Shown one piece after another: positions 1-9,195 of a stretch of DNA of 64,000 nucleotides; the stretch's first letter is position 1; the number at the start of each line of letters is the position of its first letter. The position numbers and the translations under genes were made by a program. The notes under the pieces are model-generated. The model was not told where the DNA came from. It made no database searches and saw nothing but the letters and a program-made list of their open reading frames with translations. The stretch spans positions 45,035 to 109,034 of the forward strand of contig VFLI01000025.1 in NCBI GenBank assembly GCA_009885105.1, in the 5' to 3' direction. Origin of the DNA: Spirochaetia bacterium. GTDB lineage: Bacteria; Spirochaetota; Leptospiria; Leptospirales; Leptonemataceae.

Positions 1-1489
<1,489 letters not shown>

Positions 1490-1500
1490 TTATTCTCCTC

Positions 1501-1785
1501 TCAACTGATGATTGCCAGAATATCGCTTTCGCGAACGATCAGATATTCCTTGCCATCTTTTTTGATTTCCGTTCCGGAATATTTTCCGTACAGGATTTTA
1601 TCTCCAACTTTGACTTCCGGCGCGATGTGCTTTCCGTCTTCCGTTCTTCCAGGACCGACCGCTTCCACGGTTCCTTCCTGAGGTTTTTCTTTTGCCGTGT
1701 CCGGTATATAAATCGATCCTACTTTTTCTTCTGTAGATTCGAGAGGTTTTACCAGAACCCGGTCTCCCAATGGTTTTATTGCCAT
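1501..1785 (-). CDS. groES: Co-chaperonin GroES (10 kDa chaperonin)
   Basis: Heptameric lid of the GroEL folding chamber. The 94 residues match the normal family length. The N-terminus [14 protein letters not shown] is the GroES signature, and the mobile loop (residues ~17-33) and the C-terminal [12 protein letters not shown] strand are present. The ATG at 1785 is preceded by GGAGGAAAC, a strong ribosome binding site. It is the first gene of groES-groEL, and an imperfect CIRCE inverted repeat lies 50 bp upstream, so heat-shock control by HrcA is expected (inference; hrcA is not in the window). Confidence 0.98.
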   Translation of the reverse strand: MAIKPLGDRVLVKPLESTEEKVGSIYIPDTAKEKPQEGTVEAVGPGRTEDGKHIAPEVKVGDKILYGKYSGTEIKKDGKEYLIVRESDILAIIS

Positions 1786-1834
1786 TTTCCGTTTCCTCCA
1801 ATATTAAATTGAGTACATGACCTGATTGGTCAAA

Positions 1835-1861
1835 TTAGCACTCCCTTGGTCGAACTGCTAA
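1835..1861 (-). promoter_or_regulatory. CIRCE-like operator (HrcA binding site) upstream of groES
   Basis: TTAGCACTC, nine bases, then AACTGCTAA. The consensus CIRCE is TTAGCACTC-N9-GAGTGCTAA; the left arm is perfect and the right arm matches at 7 of 9 positions. The spacing and the position (50 bp before the groES start) are those of the classical HrcA operator. This supports negative heat-shock control of groESL. Confidence 0.88.
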
Positions 1862-1985
1862 TTCTAATGTCAGGAAAATAGAAAAAGCGCAGAAGTCAAT
1901 AGAATTTAGAAAAAAATTGGCAATGTCGGTGGCGGTCTGCTAGATTGGTTGCGAAATATTGTTATTAAAAGGAAGAGAAAAGAAA

Positions 1986-2044
1986 GCCACGAAAAGCACA
2001 AAAATCACGAAAAAGATGATTCCTGTTTCGTGACCTTTCGTGGC
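1986..2044. repeat. Imperfect inverted repeat of CACGAAAA units
   Basis: Left half holds GCCACGAAAAG and TCACGAAA; right half holds TTTCGTGA and CTTTCGTGGC. The inner arms (2005-2012 with 2026-2033) pair perfectly and the outer arms nearly so, giving one long stem with small bulges. It lies just past the stop codon of the leftward gene ending at 2055 and could act as its terminator. Multiple CACGAAAA units in a row resemble dispersed intergenic repeats seen in many bacteria; its copy number in this genome is unknown. Confidence 0.5.
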
Positions 2045-2054
2045 AAGTCTTCTT

Positions 2055-2783
2055 TTAATCCGTCACGCAAATCACCCGGGCGATCTGACTCAATGTCTCT
2101 CCTGATTGTTCGCCGGAGGCCGCATCCAGTGTCCACAGGGCCGACTCGCTGTCCTGGAAGGCGCTCCCGGACCAGAGACGGCCGGATAGACCCTCCAGGC
2201 CTCGATTGTCAAACATTCGAATCAGCTCGAAAAGCTCTGGAACCCGCCAGCTTCTGCCGAATTCTGTCAGGTGCTGACAGGTCTGCCGGGCTTTTCTGTA
2301 ATTTCCTCGAACCGGGTCTTCTGGACGGCTGCCGGGAGAAATATGAAACAGTTGTCCGTTGACGGCGATGATGCTGGAATTTTCTGAAGAAATAGACGAT
2401 TCCGGCTCGATGGCAATATCCGATCGGTCTTTCAGAAGGTCCTTGAGCTCCCTGCCGGCGTATCGAACTCTCCCCTGAAAATATGCCTGTATTTCCAGAA
2501 GCTGGACCGTAACGGGATGTTCGAAAAAGCCCGGAAACTGAACAAAGCGGCTGGTTTTCTCAGCAACCCGGTCGATCCGGATTGTCTTAATCGCACCACC
2601 GTCTCGAAATTGCAGTTCCATATACTGCAAGCGTGGATCGGCCGTGAAATAGATGTACGCGTCCGAATTGCGGCTGCCCGTACCCAAACCAAGATACAGG
2701 ATCCGGAAACCCTCAGCGCCGGGAGCCGGAGCAGCCAGAAGCTCCAGCTGAATAAGAATCAAAAGTAATTTTTGGAAAAACAT
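2055..2783 (-). CDS. Secreted protein of unknown function with C-terminal DUF1566-like domain
   Basis: 242 residues from the ATG at 2783, chosen because GAGGTG sits at ribosome-binding distance and the protein then begins with a signal peptide (MFFQKLLLILIQLELLAAPAPGA, probable cleavage after the PAPGA stretch). An open frame extends 76 codons further upstream but would cross the neighbouring promoter region. The C-terminal ~90 residues (GRSWRVPELFELIRMFD, then LWSGSAF, then ARVICV) resemble DUF1566/FISUMP-type C-type-lectin-like domains found in exported proteins; this is pattern recognition, not a search result. The N-terminal part has an all-beta look and is not recognised. It is divergent from the phasin-like gene, 140 bp away. 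Function unknown. Confidence 0.62.
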   Translation of the reverse strand: MFFQKLLLILIQLELLAAPAPGAEGFRILYLGLGTGSRNSDAYIYFTADPRLQYMELQFRDGGAIKTIRIDRVAEKTSRFVQFPGFFEHPVTVQLLEIQAYFQGRVRYAGRELKDLLKDRSDIAIEPESSISSENSSIIAVNGQLFHISPGSRPEDPVRGNYRKARQTCQHLTEFGRSWRVPELFELIRMFDNRGLEGLSGRLWSGSAFQDSESALWTLDAASGEQSGETLSQIARVICVTD

Positions 2784-2826
2784 GGAATTCACCTCGTTGC
2801 CTGTACAGGGTAAAAAAAACGGAAGT

Positions 2827-2881
2827 GTTGCGTAAAAAAAAGTTGCGTTGTGCGGTGCACTACAGAAAATGACGCAACGCA
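2827..2881. promoter_or_regulatory. GTTGCGT repeats and inverted copy in divergent promoter region
   Basis: Two direct copies of GTTGCGT (2827-2833 and 2842-2848) are followed by an inverted copy, ACGCAACGC, at 2872-2880. They lie in the 140-bp space between two divergent genes, where an operator would be expected. No known regulator site is recognised. Confidence 0.35.
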
Positions 2882-2923
2882 TAAGTTTACAAACGGCCTT
2901 CAAAGGCCAGAAGGAGAAAAACG

Positions 2924-3205
2924 ATGGCAGAAAAAAAAGTAACCAATGTTGAAAGTGGCGTACGTGATGTGCTGAACGCCGGACTGGGTCTTTTCCAGAC
3001 GGTATCTGCAAAAGTGGAGAATGTTCAGAAGGACATCCTTTCCAGTTTCAATTCCCTGGTTTCCAGGGGAGCTTCTGACAAAAGCGAACTGGCGCAGAAA
3101 CTGCGCGGCGGACTGGACAAAGGTCTGACTGTTGTTAAAGAAGTTGAAACAAAGCTCGGGATCAAAACCCAGAATACAGCTGCCGTTTCAAATTCGAAAC
3201 GATAA
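2924..3205 (+). CDS. Small phasin-related protein
   Basis: 93 residues, almost entirely amphipathic helix, no cysteine, no signal peptide. The pattern (ESGVRDVLNAGLGLF, then KVENVQKDILSSFNSLVSRG, then LAQKLRGGLDKGL) resembles the short phasin-related proteins common in Leptospiraceae, which share the helical fold of polyhydroxyalkanoate granule proteins; whether this one binds granules is unknown. The start is supported by AAGGAG at 2910-2915. It is a single-gene unit with its own terminator at 3255-3283. It could equally be another kind of small coiled-coil protein. Confidence 0.6.
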   Translation: MAEKKVTNVESGVRDVLNAGLGLFQTVSAKVENVQKDILSSFNSLVSRGASDKSELAQKLRGGLDKGLTVVKEVETKLGIKTQNTAAVSNSKR

Positions 3206-3254
3206 TATTACAGACTCGGCGTCATTGGGCGCCGCGGATTGTTTTTGAGAAGTG

Positions 3255-3283
3255 CCCGCAGTTATCTGCGGGTATTTTTTTTT
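3255..3283 (+). terminator. Rho-independent terminator after phasin-like gene
   Basis: Perfect 7-bp stem CCCGCAG / CTGCGGG with a TTAT loop, followed after TA by nine T residues. It lies 50 bp after the stop codon of the phasin-like gene. Confidence 0.9.
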
Positions 3284-3340
3284 AACCGAGTTCATTGGTC
3301 ACCGCGAATAAAAGAGCGCGCAGAAAATAAAAAACCATCT

Positions 3341-5092
3341 CTATTCGGTTAATTTAAAATGCTTGATGTGCGCCTGCAGAAGTTCCGCAATCTGGACCAG
3401 TTCCACTGTCGAGTCCTGAATCACCAGTGAACCTTCCGACATTGCCTGAGCCTCCTGTGAGACACTTTGAATAGAATTGCTGATTTCATATGTGGCTTTT
3501 TTTTGCTCGTCCGTTGCCAATTCGATTTTTATTGTGCTTTCGGCGAGTTTTTCAATATTCTGGAAGATTGTTTTCGTGCTGACTCCCTGTTCTTCCAGAG
3601 ATTTGAGCACATTCGCGGAGGCTTCACTGATCAGCGCCACACTCTTTGTGATGTCCTGAAGAATTTGAGTTTCCTCTCCGACGACTTCTATGCCTTTATT
3701 GACGGCTTTTGAAGTGGAAGCGACGAGCGAATTGATCTCTTTTACATTGCGCGCCGTACGGTCCGCAAGTTTGGATATTTCATCCGCCACCACGGCGAAT
3801 CCCCGGCCGGATTCTCCGGCTCGCGCCGCCTCAATGGCGGCATTCAGAGACAGGAGATTCGTTCTGTCCGATATTTCAGAGATCATTTTGGTAATCTCCT
3901 GAATCTGATCCGAGCTCTGACGCACTTCCTGCATGGCCTGGGTTGTGATCTTTGCTTTTTCGCCCCCGCCTCGCGCTCGGTCAGTCAGTTCACCGGCAAG
4001 TCCTGCCAGGTTCTTCATTGCTTCGCCGACATCTGCGATAGACACATTCAGTTTGACTGCATTTTCGTTGATTGTCCTGGTATTCTGTGCTGTCTGCTTC
4101 ATCGACGCGGCCACACTGTCTGAGCTTGTCGTGAGTTCCTCCAGAGCGGCCGCGGTTTCCTGGGAAGTTGTGGCAAGACTCTGCGCCGATACTGTGAACG
4201 TTGCCGCCGTGTCAGCCAGAACAGCGGAAGTCGCAATGGATTTATCCGAAGATTCTTTTATCTCATTGATTGCATTGAACAGAGCAACAACAGTTGTGTT
4301 GATCTCGCCCAGAAGTGTGCCGATGTCATCGACGCTCTGAGGGTGAAATCTCTTGGTGAGATCGCCTTTGCTGATGGAATCCATCCTGGAAGTGATCAGA
4401 GTCAGTGGATTTGTAAGAATATAACGAAATGCAAAGAACAGCGTTCCGATCAGTCCTGCTATTATGACGGCAATGGCAATCACAAACTGGATTGAAAAGT
4501 CGCTGCTGGCCGAGTTCACCTGGTCCAGAGGTATATCCATACTGACCGCTCCAAGAACCGAGTTCTCCGGGCCTTCGTGGCAGGAAGTGCAGTCCTGGCC
4601 CAGGTAATTTTTAGAATTCAGGATGGGTCGTACTACACGGAGGTATTCAGAGGATCCCTCTTCTCTGAGTTTCCAGATCATTTTTCCAGATGCCAGAACC
4701 TGCTCCTCAATGGGATCCTTTCTCGCGCCCGCTTCCAGGCCTTTCTGATTTACATTGGAAGAAATCACATGCAGGTTGCGAACTCCCTCGATATGATTGA
4801 TCTGCGACAGATAATCGCTCAAACTTTCCGGATCCGCGACAATCATCAGAGTGCTGATCCCGGCTATGGTGAGGTTGTGCATGCTCTCAGAAAACATCAG
4901 TGACTGACGCAGAGCAATGGACCTCTGCGCCTGGAAATTCCAGTAGTTGATAAGGGCGCCGGCCACAAGAGCCAGAACGGTAAGCGGCAGGGTTATTTTG
5001 ACCCAGATTCGGAGACTGCGGAATTTATAGAGAAGGCCGGCCAAAAGATTGATCCTCTTCGGCGTGATTCGGTGTTCCGGGGAATTGTTCAA
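3341..5092 (-). CDS. Methyl-accepting chemotaxis protein with periplasmic CXXCH haem motif
   Basis: Transmembrane chemoreceptor of 583 residues. Membrane segments lie at about 31-50 and 201-221 and enclose a periplasmic sensor of ~150 residues; HAMP follows at ~222-274 and the cytoplasmic signalling hairpin to the end, with the conserved tip ([20 protein letters not shown]). In the sensor, residues 168-172 read CTSCH, a c-type haem attachment motif, in the context [18 protein letters not shown] followed by [12 protein letters not shown]. That context is typical of haem-binding PAS/CACHE-like sensor domains known from Geobacter-type receptors. Known biology of such domains points to redox or gas sensing; the ligand here is inferred. 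The upstream HAD gene ends at 5093, directly abutting this start. No cheA/cheW is nearby, so it would feed a distant chemotaxis array. Confidence 0.93.
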   Translation of the reverse strand: MNNSPEHRITPKRINLLAGLLYKFRSLRIWVKITLPLTVLALVAGALINYWNFQAQRSIALRQSLMFSESMHNLTIAGISTLMIVADPESLSDYLSQINHIEGVRNLHVISSNVNQKGLEAGARKDPIEEQVLASGKMIWKLREEGSSEYLRVVRPILNSKNYLGQDCTSCHEGPENSVLGAVSMDIPLDQVNSASSDFSIQFVIAIAVIIAGLIGTLFFAFRYILTNPLTLITSRMDSISKGDLTKRFHPQSVDDIGTLLGEINTTVVALFNAINEIKESSDKSIATSAVLADTAATFTVSAQSLATTSQETAAALEELTTSSDSVAASMKQTAQNTRTINENAVKLNVSIADVGEAMKNLAGLAGELTDRARGGGEKAKITTQAMQEVRQSSDQIQEITKMISEISDRTNLLSLNAAIEAARAGESGRGFAVVADEISKLADRTARNVKEINSLVASTSKAVNKGIEVVGEETQILQDITKSVALISEASANVLKSLEEQGVSTKTIFQNIEKLAESTIKIELATDEQKKATYEISNSIQSVSQEAQAMSEGSLVIQDSTVELVQIAELLQAHIKHFKLTE

Positions 5093-5965
5093 TCAAATAA
5101 AAATTGGCTGGATTAAGAATCCAGCTTCGACTGCCTTTTCTCTCAGAGCGGCGCTGCCCCGGTCGAGAAGCAGGGCTTTTTTGGCAAATTTCATCATTTC
5201 CCAGTCGGTGAAGGAGTCGCCTGCGGCAAAATCCAGGGATTGGATGCCGTTCTGTTTCAGTTTTTCCACTTTCCCCTGTCCGAATGTCATCGGTTCGGAA
5301 ATGCGCGGCAGCAGCCAGTCGCCTTTGCGTTCCAGTTTCATGCCGAGCACCATATTTTCTTCCAGTCCCCATTCTTTCACGACCGGACGAATTGCTTCCT
5401 CCGGTGAAGCCGTCACGATTCGGACCGTCCAACCGCGCGAAAGGAATGCTGAGATCAGATCATGAATTTCTGTGTAGACGCGGACTCCTGTTTTAATTGT
5501 TCCCGCCGAGAAAACAGGCACATCCTTTATTTCGCGTTTCTGCTCATCTTCGAAAACCCTGGAGGCGATGCTGCGAAGATCCTGAGCCGTGCGGCCGGCG
5601 AATATTATCTTCGTCCAGCGATAGGCGTCTTCCAGGCCGCCGGAATCCATTATTTTCTGGTACAGACCGATCACGGATCCGGCGAATTTTGCGCTGTCAA
5701 TCGGGTCAGCCGATTTCTGCCAGGCATCGCGCAGGCGGTGAAGATTTTCTAAATCATCCGAAGTAACGAGAGGATGAGCGATCGCCTCCCAGAAATCCGC
5801 GTCGGCATTGATCAGTCCTTCCAGCGCGATGTGAAACATCACAGCTTCGCCGAGATCGCCGAAAACGAGAGTATTGTCAAAATCGAACGCCGCCGTTCCC
5901 GGGCCGCTTTCTATGACGCTTTGAATCTGTCGGAAGACGTCTTCCCGCCATTTATTTATGAACAT
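5093..5965 (-). CDS. HAD-superfamily phosphatase (phosphoserine phosphatase-like)
   Basis: 290 residues from the ATG at 5965, which lies 7 bp after the stop of the upstream M23 peptidase gene; a longer frame would overlap that gene by ~95 bp, so the shorter start is preferred although no clear ribosome binding site is seen. HAD motifs are all visible: motif I FDFDNTLVFGD (nucleophile and acid Asp, residues ~21-31), motif II VTAS, a Lys-containing motif III region (ERKGDW) and motif IV GDSFTDWEM. The large helical cap between motifs I and II is that of HAD subclass I, family IB (SerB-like). Substrate unknown. No signal peptide, so cytosolic. Confidence 0.82.
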   Translation of the reverse strand: MFINKWREDVFRQIQSVIESGPGTAAFDFDNTLVFGDLGEAVMFHIALEGLINADADFWEAIAHPLVTSDDLENLHRLRDAWQKSADPIDSAKFAGSVIGLYQKIMDSGGLEDAYRWTKIIFAGRTAQDLRSIASRVFEDEQKREIKDVPVFSAGTIKTGVRVYTEIHDLISAFLSRGWTVRIVTASPEEAIRPVVKEWGLEENMVLGMKLERKGDWLLPRISEPMTFGQGKVEKLKQNGIQSLDFAAGDSFTDWEMMKFAKKALLLDRGSAALREKAVEAGFLIQPIFI

Positions 5966-5972
5966 GAATTGA

Positions 5973-6791
5973 TCAATTGTTGGCAGCGGCGGGATCGTTC
6001 GGGGCGACAAGAGCGCTTTCGCCGAGGTGGTTCTGACCTTCCATGGGCGCGACTTCACGCAGCACAACGTCGGGTGTTTCCAGTCCGTACTGTAAAAAAT
6101 CTTCCGGATTCATGAAGACTTCCATAAAACGCACTTCAAAATGAACGTGAGGCCCCGTGGAGCGTCCCGTGTTGCCGGACAGCGCTATCGCCTGACCGCG
6201 CACAACTTTTTCTCCGAGTTTAATTAGAACAACAGTGTTGTGACCGTACCAGGTTTCAATACCATCGGCATGACGAATGGCAGCAGCATGACCGAGAGCG
6301 CCAAACCAACCGGCCGCGATCACTTCTCCGTCGCTTGCGGCAAGCACTACGGTGTTTCTTGCGCATGCCATATCCAGACCTGTGTGCAGACCTCCCCAGC
6401 GGTCCCCGAAACGTGAAGTGTAGCTGGGTGTTTCCACCGGCCAGAGAAGCTTGCGCGTATCAATTTCAAGAATTCTTCTGCCCTGGCCTTTTGACAGCAG
6501 TGAAGTGTGGTAGCGCTCCCCCATCGGAACAAAAATGTAGGAACCTGCGCTCAGTCGCCCTTCATTGATTGCAGCGATTTCTCCAACCGTAGTCTCAAAT
6601 TTCAGAGCCAGTGTATTCAGGCTTTCCCGGTTGAAAAGAGTCCACAGACCGGGCCGGTTTCTGTATGTCTGGATGTGTTCATTATCCAGGGCCACCGAGA
6701 TAAGATTCTTTTCTTCTGCATTCTGAATGCCGGTCAGGGTCACAAACAGCAGGGCAAAGGCAAATTTCTTCCAGTTTAAATTACGTCGCAT
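5973..6791 (-). CDS. Exported M23-family peptidase with N-terminal LysM-like region
   Basis: 272 residues from the ATG at 6791, chosen for AGGA at correct spacing; a GTG start 15 bp upstream is possible. Residues ~5-25 form a signal peptide ending near QNA. A LysM-like stretch follows (SLNTLALKFETTVGEIAAINEG, then SYIFVPMG). The C-terminal half is a LytM/M23 metallopeptidase domain with zinc ligands in HTGLDMA and HVHFE. Members cut peptidoglycan cross-bridges, or act as catalytically dead activators; here the metal ligands are kept, so an active endopeptidase of the periplasm is likely. The HAD phosphatase follows 7 bp later in the same transcript. The gene begins a leftward operon whose promoter must lie in 6792-7092. 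Confidence 0.88.
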   Translation of the reverse strand: MRRNLNWKKFAFALLFVTLTGIQNAEEKNLISVALDNEHIQTYRNRPGLWTLFNRESLNTLALKFETTVGEIAAINEGRLSAGSYIFVPMGERYHTSLLSKGQGRRILEIDTRKLLWPVETPSYTSRFGDRWGGLHTGLDMACARNTVVLAASDGEVIAAGWFGALGHAAAIRHADGIETWYGHNTVVLIKLGEKVVRGQAIALSGNTGRSTGPHVHFEVRFMEVFMNPEDFLQYGLETPDVVLREVAPMEGQNHLGESALVAPNDPAAANN

Positions 6792-7092
6792 CAAATTCCT
6801 GTACACTCTATTAACAATTCGGACAAATACTTACAAAATTATATTGAAGGGTGCCATATTTTCTATGTTTCTCTATGCTTTCAACAAAAATTTTCATGTA
6901 TAATTTTTTAATGTTTCCGACGGGGGCAGTTTTCACTATAATTTTATGCTTGAAATTGAGTCCGGACGTCCTGGCATTTCGCTCCTCCACGCTGTTTTTT
7001 TATTTGACGATCCCCGTTCGTTCCCTTTTCTGGTGTTTCTCTTTCTTCCTATATATATGATTATATATTGAGGATAGTATTAGGAGCAGCCT
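6792..7092. other. Divergent intergenic region between M23 peptidase and metY
   Basis: About 300 bp, A+T-rich. It must hold promoters for both flanking genes. An alternating TATATATAT / TTATATATT stretch lies at 7051-7070, just before the metY ribosome binding site (AGGAG at 7081-7085). I looked for a SAM-type riboswitch because metY is downstream and did not recognise one. A 69-codon open frame inside has no ribosome binding site and an unlikely composition. Confidence 0.5.
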
Positions 7093-8388
7093 GTGTCGGA
7101 AAAAAAATATCGTTTTGAAACATTAACCCTGCATGCGGGTCAGATTCCGGATGCCACAACATCCTGGGGTGTTCCAGTATACCGGACAAGTTCCTATGTT
7201 TTCAAGAGCACAGAGCATGCGGCCAATCTTTTTGCTCTCAAAGAGCTGGGCAATATATATACACGACTCATGAATCCGACTCATGATGTTCTGGAGCAGA
7301 GGATCACGGCTCTTGAAGGAGGGGCGGCTTCTGTTGCTGTGGCATCGGGCACATCGGCGATTCATTATACAATCGCCACGATTGCAAAGCAGGGGGATGA
7401 AATTGTATCGGCAAACAATCTGTACGGCGGAACATACACTATGTTCGACGCCATACTGCCGGATACGGGCATCACAACGAAATTTGTGGATCCTAAAGAT
7501 CCAAAGAATTTTGAAAAAGCCATAACCTCCAAAACAAAACTGATATTCATTGAAACGATCGGCAACCCGGTTCTGGATTTCACCGATGTTGCGGAAGTGG
7601 CAAAAATCGCCCACGCTCACAAACTGCCTCTTGTCGTCGACGCCACCTTTACAACTCCGTATCTTTTACGCAGCATTGAACACGGCGCTGATATAGTAGT
7701 GAATTCGCTGACGAAGTGGATCGGCGGACACGGTACGGGCATAGGCGGCATAGTGACAGATTCCGGAAAGTTCAACTGGAAAGAGGGAAATTTTCCCTCG
7801 TTCAACAGCCCGGATCCAAATTACCACGGAATGAAATGGGCGCACGACCTGCCGGAAATGCTCTCGCCCGTTGCTTTCGCGCTTCGGCTGAGGACCGTGC
7901 CTCTGAGAAATCTGGGCGCGGCCATTTCTCCCGACAATGCCTGGATATTTTTACAGGGAGCGGAGACGCTTCCTCTTCGCATGCAGCGTCATTCGGAAAA
8001 TGCTATGAAGGTCGCAGAATTTCTGAAAAAAGATAAACGAGTCGAATGGGTCCGATATCCCGGATTGCCGGACGATCCGACTCACGCTGTTGCGAAAAAA
8101 TATCTCAGCCGGGGATTCGGCGGAATGGTTGTATTCGGCATCAAAGGCGGCTACGGCAGCGCCGTGAAGCTGATAGACAACATGACGCTATTTTCGCATC
8201 TGGCAAATGTCGGCGATGCAAAAAGCCTGATACTTCATCCGGCCTCGACTTCGCATTCACAGCTGTCCGAAAAGCAGCAGAGAGAGGGCGGTCTGACTCC
8301 GGAACTGATCCGGCTCTCGGTCGGTCTTGAGCATATTGACGATATTCTGGAAGCGCTGGATGAAGGATTGACGGTGTCGCAGCGCTGA
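7093..8388 (+). CDS. metY: O-acetylhomoserine sulfhydrylase (PLP-dependent)
   Basis: Makes homocysteine (or methionine with methanethiol) from O-acetylhomoserine and sulfide; cytosolic, PLP-bound homotetramer of the Cys/Met metabolism family. 431 residues, typical length. The start region FETLTLHAGQ and YTRLMNPTHDVLEQRITALEGG is highly characteristic. PLP-binding DATFTTPYLLRSIEHGADIV and the Schiff-base lysine in NSLTKWIGGHGTG are intact. The GTG start at 7093 is supported by AGGAG. It opens an operon of five genes (metY, GHKL ATPase, aminotransferase, cupin, cNMP-LDH), the next start overlapping its stop by one base. Sulfide supply may connect it with cysDN at 21.5-23.7 kb. MetB- or MetZ-type activity cannot be excluded, but residue pattern and length favour MetY. 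Confidence 0.93.
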   Translation: MSEKKYRFETLTLHAGQIPDATTSWGVPVYRTSSYVFKSTEHAANLFALKELGNIYTRLMNPTHDVLEQRITALEGGAASVAVASGTSAIHYTIATIAKQGDEIVSANNLYGGTYTMFDAILPDTGITTKFVDPKDPKNFEKAITSKTKLIFIETIGNPVLDFTDVAEVAKIAHAHKLPLVVDATFTTPYLLRSIEHGADIVVNSLTKWIGGHGTGIGGIVTDSGKFNWKEGNFPSFNSPDPNYHGMKWAHDLPEMLSPVAFALRLRTVPLRNLGAAISPDNAWIFLQGAETLPLRMQRHSENAMKVAEFLKKDKRVEWVRYPGLPDDPTHAVAKKYLSRGFGGMVVFGIKGGYGSAVKLIDNMTLFSHLANVGDAKSLILHPASTSHSQLSEKQQREGGLTPELIRLSVGLEHIDDILEALDEGLTVSQR

Positions 8389-9185
8389 TGGCCGATTCAC
8401 TGATAATCAACACCTATTCGCGAAGAACAGCGGCAACCGTGAACGGTCTGATCCAGAAGACCATCAAGGGCAGCTGGCTTGTGAATTATTCGGATCAGAT
8501 TTTTCAGGTCTGCGATGAACTGATAAAAAATGCCGTGAAATCGAACTACAAATTTCTTCTTCTGTGGCATGCGAGCCGGAAACGCATGATGGAGCACAAT
8601 CCGGATATGAGCCAGCAGGATGCGGATGAATGGCTGCGGGAGGTCTTTTTTTCCGGAGAAAGCGTTCTTCTGGAAAAGCAGTTTGAAAAAATTCCGGACC
8701 GGGAGCAGTTCGGCGGAACGGTCCGTCGGCTTCTGGATATTGAAAACAGATATCTGGAGCTGAAAGTTCAGAATTTTGGATCTCATCGCCCGGTCATATG
8801 GGAGAAAGTGTTCTTTCCGCTTCTCAGAATAAAAAAGCTGGCGCGAAGCCTGAAAATTCACATTCATTTTCGAATTGAGACCTCCAGCGATCAGGTGCTG
8901 ATCACGGTTTCCAACGATGCTCCGATTCTGGAAGAAGACATGATGAGGATCGCTTCCGTTAGAGGCAAGTTTGCGGAATACTGCAAAGAGGACAGGCAGC
9001 AGGATTTCTTTGTCGAGAATCTGGACACTTCGGGCGGCGGGCACGGGCTCGGCTATGCAATTATGGATGCCATCATCATGGACATGAAACTATCGCCGGA
9101 GACGACTCTGTATCTCATCGGAGCTTCCAGAACAATGGTTCTACTGGCGCTGCCTCTATCTCCCGCCGAGCCGAAGCTTTCATAA
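8388..9185 (+). CDS. Stand-alone GHKL ATPase (histidine-kinase-like ATP-binding protein)
   Basis: 265 residues, no membrane segment and no signal peptide. The N-box is DELIKNAVKSN (residues ~43-53) and the G-box is DTSGGGHGLGYAIMDAI (near 215-231), so the protein has the Bergerat ATP-binding fold. There is no recognisable HisKA dimerisation/phospho-acceptor helix, and about 150 residues of unrecognised helix are inserted between N-box and G-box. The ATG overlaps the metY stop (TGATG), implying coupled translation. A related protein of the same build is encoded at 12381-13088. Possible roles include an anti-sigma-type kinase or a kinase whose phospho-acceptor domain is elsewhere; none can be assigned. 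Confidence 0.7.
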   Translation: MADSLIINTYSRRTAATVNGLIQKTIKGSWLVNYSDQIFQVCDELIKNAVKSNYKFLLLWHASRKRMMEHNPDMSQQDADEWLREVFFSGESVLLEKQFEKIPDREQFGGTVRRLLDIENRYLELKVQNFGSHRPVIWEKVFFPLLRIKKLARSLKIHIHFRIETSSDQVLITVSNDAPILEEDMMRIASVRGKFAEYCKEDRQQDFFVENLDTSGGGHGLGYAIMDAIIMDMKLSPETTLYLIGASRTMVLLALPLSPAEPKLS

Positions 9186-9195
9186 CGGAGTCTTC

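Noticed and set aside
6851..7060. 69-codon hydrophobic open frame upstream of metY
   Set aside because: No ribosome binding site, Phe/Leu/Ser-rich composition typical of AT-rich noncoding DNA.
6792..7092. Possible SAM riboswitch before metY
   Set aside because: I looked for the conserved core and stems of SAM-I and SAM-II types and did not see them; a covariance-model search would be decisive.
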